Below are positions 38,407-42,270 of a DNA stretch of 42,270 bases, piece after piece. Below the pieces are notes generated by a model that saw nothing but the letters and a program-made list of their open reading frames with translations, searched no databases and had not been told where the DNA came from. The stretch comes from Deltaproteobacteria bacterium (GTDB lineage Bacteria; Desulfobacterota; Desulfobulbia; Desulfobulbales; JAGXFP01), in the NCBI GenBank assembly GCA_020056965.1, contig JAGVGT010000011.1, forward strand, positions 1 through 42,270. Direction: 5' to 3'. Each line of letters starts with the position of its first letter. Within the stretch, counting starts at the first letter, position 1. A program made the translations under genes and the position numbers.

Positions 38407-38561
38407 CCTGATTAGCGGCATTCTTCCGCAGAACACCAAAAGATGTCATTCCCGAGTCGCTTCTGATCGGGAATCCAGCTTTTCAGCCTGCAAAATCATG
38501 GATCCCCGATAAAAGCCTTCGGGGATGACGGGCTTGTTGCTGAAGATTAGCGCTAATCAGG
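38407..38561. mobile_element. MITE-like element, copy 2, with near-perfect target duplication
   Basis: The 155-bp element has terminal inverted repeats at 38407-38431 (CCTGATTAGCGGCATTCTTC...) and 38537-38561 (ending TTAGCGCTAATCAGG), the same family as copy 1. It is flanked by AAATTTGT (38399-38406) and AAATTTTT (38562-38569), 7 of 8 bases equal. The interior has the GTCATTCCCG...CGGGAATCCAG type palindrome. The rest of the 38388-38706 gap holds the terminator below. Confidence 0.82.
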
Positions 38562-38597
38562 AAATTTTTTAAGCACCCCCTGTCACCCCCTCGAAAG

Positions 38598-38646
38598 CCC
38601 CTCATGGCCCTGCCCTCTCCCAGGGCCATGAGGGGTTTGTTATTTT
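38598..38646 (+). terminator. Rho-independent terminator
   Basis: CCCCTCATGGCCCT (38598-38611) pairs perfectly with AGGGCCATGAGGGG (38622-38635) across a 10-base loop, followed by TTTGTTATTTT. It would end the nosL-like transcript ahead of regB; copy 2 of the MITE has come in between gene and terminator. Confidence 0.88.
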
Positions 38647-38706
38647 GCCTGGGCGAGGATTCCGTGGTAAATAAATGCCTTAAACTGCCATCCACCAGGT
38701 GAGCCC

Positions 38707-40023
38707 ATGCCCGAAAATCCCCACGACATAGCCGCACCGCGCCCGGAATCCTCAAGGATCACCTTCGCCTGGCTGATCAAACTGCGCTGGGGTGCGGTCG
38801 CCTGCCAACTGACCTTGATCGGGATCGTCTCGCTGTTCTTCGCCATCGAATTGCCGGCCGCGATTGTCTTAAGTTTCATCGCCATCCAGGCGGCCGGCAA
38901 TCTCTTCTTTCAGTACCGTCTGGCCCATCGCGCCACGATCGCACCACTGTTCTTCGCCCTGGTCATGGCCTGGGACATCATCCACCTTACCGTCCTGCTC
39001 TACTTTACCGGCGGCCCCATGAACCCCTTCACCTTCCTCTACTTGGTCCACGTGGCCATGGGGGCGCTGATCATGGCCGAAATATGGGCCTGGGGGCTGG
39101 CCGGCCTCACCGTGGCCGGCTATGCCCTGCTTTTTCTGCTACCGCCCCCGCCGGTTCAGGGCAGCGGCCTGGTAGCGGGGCAGAGCATGCCGGCCTGCAA
39201 TCTCTTCGGCAACTTGCACCTGCAGGGGATGTGGGTGGCCTACAGCCTGACGGCCTGTTTTATTGTCTTCTTTCTAGGCCGGATTCAGAAGGCCCTGGTT
39301 GGCCACCAGCAGACCCTGTTGAAGCTGGACGAGGCCAGGGTCCGCGGTGAGAAGATGGCCTCGCTGGCTACCCTGGCGGCCGGGGCCGCCCATGAATTTT
39401 CCACGCCGCTTTCCACCATTGCCGTGGCCGCCGCCGAAATGGAAGAGCAGTTGCGCGAGGCGGGCGGGGAGCCGGAACTGCTGGCCGATGCCGGCTTGAT
39501 CCGGGCCGAGGTGCGGAGGTGCAGCGAAATCCTCCGGCAGCTGGCCGCCGATGCCGGCGAGCAGCCGGGGGAACTCTTTACGAAAATCTCCCTCCATGAC
39601 CTGATCCACCAGCTCTGCCGGGATTTTGAACAGGAAAGCGGCCGGCGGGTCACGGCCGAACTGCTCGCCGGGGATGTCGGCCTGTTCGCGCCGGTCCAGA
39701 CCTGGCGCCGGACCCTGAAGGGGTTGCTCAAGAACGCACTGGACGCCGATCCAACCGGGGCGATCGGCTGCCGGGTCAGCCGGGAAGGCGATTTACTGGC
39801 CATCACCGTCAGCGACCAGGGCAGCGGCTTTTCCCCGGAGGCCCTGGCCCGGGCCGGTGAGCCGTTTTTCACCACCAAGTCCCCGGGCCGGGGCATGGGG
39901 CTGGGGATTTTTCTCGCCCGTTCCCTGGCCGAACGTTTCGGCGGCGAGTTGCGGCTGCGCTCAGCGGCCGGACAAGGCACCTCGGTGACCTTTCTGGCCC
40001 GCCTTGATCGAATCGTTGGTTGA
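38707..40023 (+). CDS. regB: RegB/PrrB-type redox-sensing histidine kinase
   Basis: 438 residues. Six TM helices (about 22-200). After TM3 comes GGPMNPF (residues 102-108), the conserved quinone-binding heptapeptide GGxxNPF of RegB. The H-box has His229 in AAGAAHEFSTPLSTIAVA. Cys272 in EVRRCSEILRQLA matches, as I recall it, the redox-active Cys265 of Rhodobacter RegB. The HATPase has LKNALDA, DQGSGFSPEAL and GRGMGLGIFLAR. RegB phosphorylates RegA when the quinone pool is reduced. The start has AGGTGA upstream. The regA-like partner follows after 258 bases that contain a palindromic repeat. Confidence 0.92.
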   Translation: MPENPHDIAAPRPESSRITFAWLIKLRWGAVACQLTLIGIVSLFFAIELPAAIVLSFIAIQAAGNLFFQYRLAHRATIAPLFFALVMAWDIIHLTVLLYFTGGPMNPFTFLYLVHVAMGALIMAEIWAWGLAGLTVAGYALLFLLPPPPVQGSGLVAGQSMPACNLFGNLHLQGMWVAYSLTACFIVFFLGRIQKALVGHQQTLLKLDEARVRGEKMASLATLAAGAAHEFSTPLSTIAVAAAEMEEQLREAGGEPELLADAGLIRAEVRRCSEILRQLAADAGEQPGELFTKISLHDLIHQLCRDFEQESGRRVTAELLAGDVGLFAPVQTWRRTLKGLLKNALDADPTGAIGCRVSREGDLLAITVSDQGSGFSPEALARAGEPFFTTKSPGRGMGLGIFLARSLAERFGGELRLRSAAGQGTSVTFLARLDRIVG

Positions 40024-40043
40024 ACGGCCGGCTCCGAAGTTGA

Positions 40044-40148
40044 TGGACTAACGTTAATCTTCAGCCGGTTTTCTCCGTCATTCCGGCGAAAGCCGGAATC
40101 CAGTGAGATTGGCCATTTTTTCTGGATTTCGGCTTTCGCCGGAATGAC
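40044..40148. repeat. Decayed copy 3 of the MITE family between regB and regA
   Basis: GTCATTCCGGCGAAAGCCGG begins an arm at 40077 that returns as an inverted copy ending at 40148, one mismatch over 27 bases. To the left, ACTAACGTTAATCTTC (about 40048-40063) resembles the end repeat of copies 1 and 2; the right end is not recognisable. The rest of the 40024-40281 gap shows nothing else clear. Confidence 0.7.
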
Positions 40149-40281
40149 TTTAAAGCAAGTGCCGATCCGTACAAAACACACATTACCGACACCTTGGCAG
40201 GTTGTGTCTGTATATTGGTTGAAATTCGGTGGTAATCAGAATTTTTTTTAGTCGCCAACAATATCAATAAGGCTGGAAAAG

Positions 40282-40815
40282 ATGGCAAAGATTCTTTTGG
40301 TAGACGACGAAGAGCATTTCCGCGACCGGCTGGCCCGGGCCCTGATCCGGCGCGGCCATCAGGTGCTGACGGCGGGCGATTATGGTGAGGCCCTGGCGGT
40401 ACTGGCCAGCGATAACCCTGAACTGGCGGTGGTCGATCTGCGGATGCCCGGCCCCTCCGGGCTGGAGCTGGTCAAGGCTGCCCTGACCCTCCATCCGCAC
40501 CTGAAAATCGTGGTATTGACCGGTTACGGCAGCATCGCCACCGCCACCGAGGCGATCCGCCTGGGGGCAATCAACTACCTGCCCAAACCGGCCGATGCCG
40601 AGGAGATTCTGGCCGCCTTCACCCTTACCAGCGACGAGCCGGGCGATGATCCGGAAGAGGACATCTCCACCCCGTCGCTGGCCCGGGCCGAGTGGGAACA
40701 CATCAACCGGGTGCTGACCGACTGCGGCGGCAACATCTCCGAGGCGGCCAAGCGCTTAAAGCTGCACCGCCGCACCCTGCAACGTAAACTCAGCAAATTC
40801 CCGCCCATGGACTAG
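40282..40815 (+). CDS. regA: RegA/PrrA/ActR-type response regulator
   Basis: 177 residues. A receiver domain (about 1-115) has the acidic pair in LLVDDEEHF, phosphoacceptor Asp in VVDLRMPGPSG, Thr in VVLTGYG and Lys in YLPKPA. An acidic linker (about 120-135) leads to a C-terminal Fis-type helix-turn-helix (about 136-172: AEWEHINRVLTDCGGNISEA, then AKRLKLHRRTLQRKL). This short two-domain form, without an AAA+ domain, is that of RegA. RegA proteins control redox-dependent genes of respiration and carbon or nitrogen metabolism. The upstream regB-like gene makes the pairing firm. GGAAAAG precedes the ATG. Confidence 0.92.
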   Translation: MAKILLVDDEEHFRDRLARALIRRGHQVLTAGDYGEALAVLASDNPELAVVDLRMPGPSGLELVKAALTLHPHLKIVVLTGYGSIATATEAIRLGAINYLPKPADAEEILAAFTLTSDEPGDDPEEDISTPSLARAEWEHINRVLTDCGGNISEAAKRLKLHRRTLQRKLSKFPPMD

Positions 40816-40937
40816 AAGCCTCCCCTCCCCTCTCTTGATTTTCCTCGGTTGGACAGTTATCATGACGGCTTTTCGGTTCTAGCGTACAGGAGCAACTTCC
40901 TCGATTCCTCCTTAACTTCATCAGCAAAGGCAGTCTC

Positions 40938-42270
40938 ATGATCACCCTGCTCGATTACGGCGCCGGCAATGTCCGCAGCGTCAGGAACGCCATTAAAAAA
41001 CTCGGTTTCGAGGTACGGGATGTCGCCGCCCCCGAGGATATCACCAAGGCCGACAAGCTGGTCTTTCCGGGGGTCGGCAGTTTCGGCAGCGCCATGGAGC
41101 GGTTGCGGGAGCGCGGCTATATCGAGCCGCTGCTGGCCCACTTGAAGGCCGACAAACCCTTCCTGGGCATCTGCCTGGGCTTGCAGACCTTATTTGAGGG
41201 CAGCCAGGAGTCGCCGGGTGTGGCCGGGTTGGGGTTGATCCCCGGCCAGGTCGGCCGCTTTACCGTCCGCGACCGCTCGGTGCCGCAGATCGGCTGGAAC
41301 GGCGTCAACCTCCGCCGGCAATCGCCGCTTTTCGACCACTACCAAGGCGAGAAACTCTACTTCGTCCACTCCTTCCGGGCCATGGCCGATGCCGGTAACC
41401 GGGACTGGGTGCTGACCACCACCAATTACGGCGAGGAGTTTGTCAGCGCGGTCCAGAAGGGCAACGTGGTGGCCTGCCAGTTCCACCCGGAAAAGAGCGG
41501 GGCGGCAGGGCTCAATATCCTCAAGAACTTTCTGGCGGCCGCCTCTCTGCCTACCAGCCCGCTGACCGGTGCAGAACCGGCTGAAACCCGGATGGCCAAG
41601 CGGGTCATCGCCTGCCTCGACGTCCGGGCCAACGATGCCGGCGATCTGGTGGTGACCAAGGGCGACCAGTACGACGTGCGGGAACAGGGCGAGGTGCGCA
41701 ACCTCGGCAAGCCGGTGGAACTGGCCCGGCGTTACTACGAAGAGGGGGCCGACGAGATCACCTTCCTGAACATCACCGGCTTTCGGGATTTTCCGCTCCG
41801 GGACCAGCCGATGCTGGAGGTTCTGGAGCGCACCTCCGAGAATGTCTTCGTGCCGTTGACCATCGGCGGCGGGATCCGCGAGTACACCGGTTCCGACGGG
41901 GTTTACTACTCGGCCCTGGATGTGGCCTCGCAGTACTTCCGCTCCGGGGCCGACAAGATCTCCATCGGCAGCGATGCGGTCTACGTGGTCGAGGAATACC
42001 TGCAAAGCGGCCGGCCCAGCGGCAAAAGCTCCCTGGAGCAGATCTCCCGGGTCTACGGCAACCAGGCGGTGGTGATCTCGGTGGACCCACGCCGGGTATA
42101 TGTGCAGTCGCCGGCCGACACCCCGCACTACACCATCGAAACCACCTTCCCCGGTCCCAACGGGGAGCGGTACTGTTGGTATCAGTGTACCGTAAAGGGC
42201 GGCCGGGAGGGGCGCGACCTCGATGTGGTGCAGCTGGTGACGGTCTGCGAGAAATTGGGGGCGGGGGAGA
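40938..42270 (+). CDS. hisHF: Fused imidazole glycerol phosphate synthase HisH-HisF, HIS7-like (3' end outside window)
   Basis: The frame runs open to the edge (444 codons). Residues 1-200 are HisH, a class I glutaminase: Cys79 in GICLG, and His183/Glu185 in QFHPEKSG. A linker of about 18 residues leads without a stop into HisF from about 219: KRVIACLDV (Asp228), [12 protein letters not shown] (Lys241), [42 protein letters not shown] and [10 protein letters not shown]. HisH makes ammonia from glutamine for HisF, which closes the imidazole ring in histidine synthesis and releases AICAR. The HisF half has the insertions and wording of eukaryotic HIS7, not of the usual bacterial HisF. AAAGG lies about 9 bases before the ATG. 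Confidence 0.92.
   Translation, partial: MITLLDYGAGNVRSVRNAIKKLGFEVRDVAAPEDITKADKLVFPGVGSFGSAMERLRERGYIEPLLAHLKADKPFLGICLGLQTLFEGSQESPGVAGLGLIPGQVGRFTVRDRSVPQIGWNGVNLRRQSPLFDHYQGEKLYFVHSFRAMADAGNRDWVLTTTNYGEEFVSAVQKGNVVACQFHPEKSGAAGLNILKNFLAAASLPTSPLTGAEPAETRMAKRVIACLDVRANDAGDLVVTKGDQYDVREQGEVRNLGKPVELARRYYEEGADEITFLNITGFRDFPLRDQPMLEVLERTSENVFVPLTIGGGIREYTGSDGVYYSALDVASQYFRSGADKISIGSDAVYVVEEYLQSGRPSGKSSLEQISRVYGNQAVVISVDPRRVYVQSPADTPHYTIETTFPGPNGERYCWYQCTVKGGREGRDLDVVQLVTVCEKLGAGE

Noticed and set aside
40860..41141. 93-codon minus-strand ORF before and inside hisHF
   Set aside because: Overlaps the well-supported HisH start on the other strand and has no family features.
41190..42128. 312-codon minus-strand ORF across hisHF
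   Set aside because: Shadow of the HisH-HisF frame, which has all catalytic residues.

Overview
The window is about 42 kb of GC-rich bacterial chromosome. The gene set (giant multiheme c-type cytochrome, redox two-component system of the RegB/RegA type, heme-binding sensor kinase, LonB-like protease, many c-di-GMP/YfiR-type signalling parts) suggests an anaerobic, respiring member of the former Deltaproteobacteria (Desulfobacterota: Desulfobulbia or Desulfuromonadia). That placement is inferred from gene content only; there is no rRNA or other marker in the window.

Layout. (1) 1-12869, + strand: the 3' part of one enormous gene, already open at the left edge. It encodes a multiheme cytochrome region followed by Ig/PKD-like, thrombospondin-3, choice-of-anchor-D, YncE beta-propeller and six fibronectin-III-like modules, ending in a glycine-rich tail. 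(2) 13103-17332, +: LpxR-like lipid A deacylase, then Hsp20 and a LonB-like protease in a tight pair. (3) 17393-22447, -: TonB-dependent receptor, YfiR-like periplasmic protein and a hybrid histidine kinase whose periplasmic part looks like CHASE8, in one operon. (4) 22827-25903, -: Kup potassium transporter preceded by a clear ydaO/c-di-AMP riboswitch and a near-consensus promoter, then a 7-TM protein with a C-terminal Cys/His motif. (5) 26252-29528: VOC protein followed by an accessory patch with a MITE carrying a perfect 8-bp target duplication, a ParDE toxin-antitoxin pair, an AT-rich gene with a HEPN-type RxxxxH motif, and the 3' stump of a vapC toxin gene. (6) 29529-32731, -: FecR - OmpA lipoprotein - CHASE2/HD-GYP operon. 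(7) 33030-35441: a TMTC-like TPR glycosyltransferase gene and a decayed integron-type integrase, bracketed by two copies of a 73-bp repeat. (8) 35514-40815, +: heme-sensor histidine kinase with methyltransferase, a NosL-like copper protein, and RegB/RegA, with further copies of the MITE family in the gaps. (9) 40938-42270, +: the 5' part of a fused HisH-HisF gene of the eukaryotic HIS7 type, cut by the right edge.

How the parts fit. Much of the window deals with the envelope and electron transport: an extracellular or outer-surface cytochrome, an outer-membrane lipid A enzyme, an outer-membrane receptor coupled to a periplasmic regulator and kinase, and two redox or heme sensors. K+ homeostasis is tied to c-di-AMP through the riboswitch. 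The least ordinary items are the cytochrome/propeller/FN3 giant, the YfiR-CHASE8 kinase operon, the c-di-AMP riboswitch on kup, the stand-alone HEPN-like gene in a toxin-rich patch, the MITE family with target duplications, the 73-bp repeats around an integrase relic, and the HIS7-like fusion. I found no rRNA, tRNA or CRISPR array.
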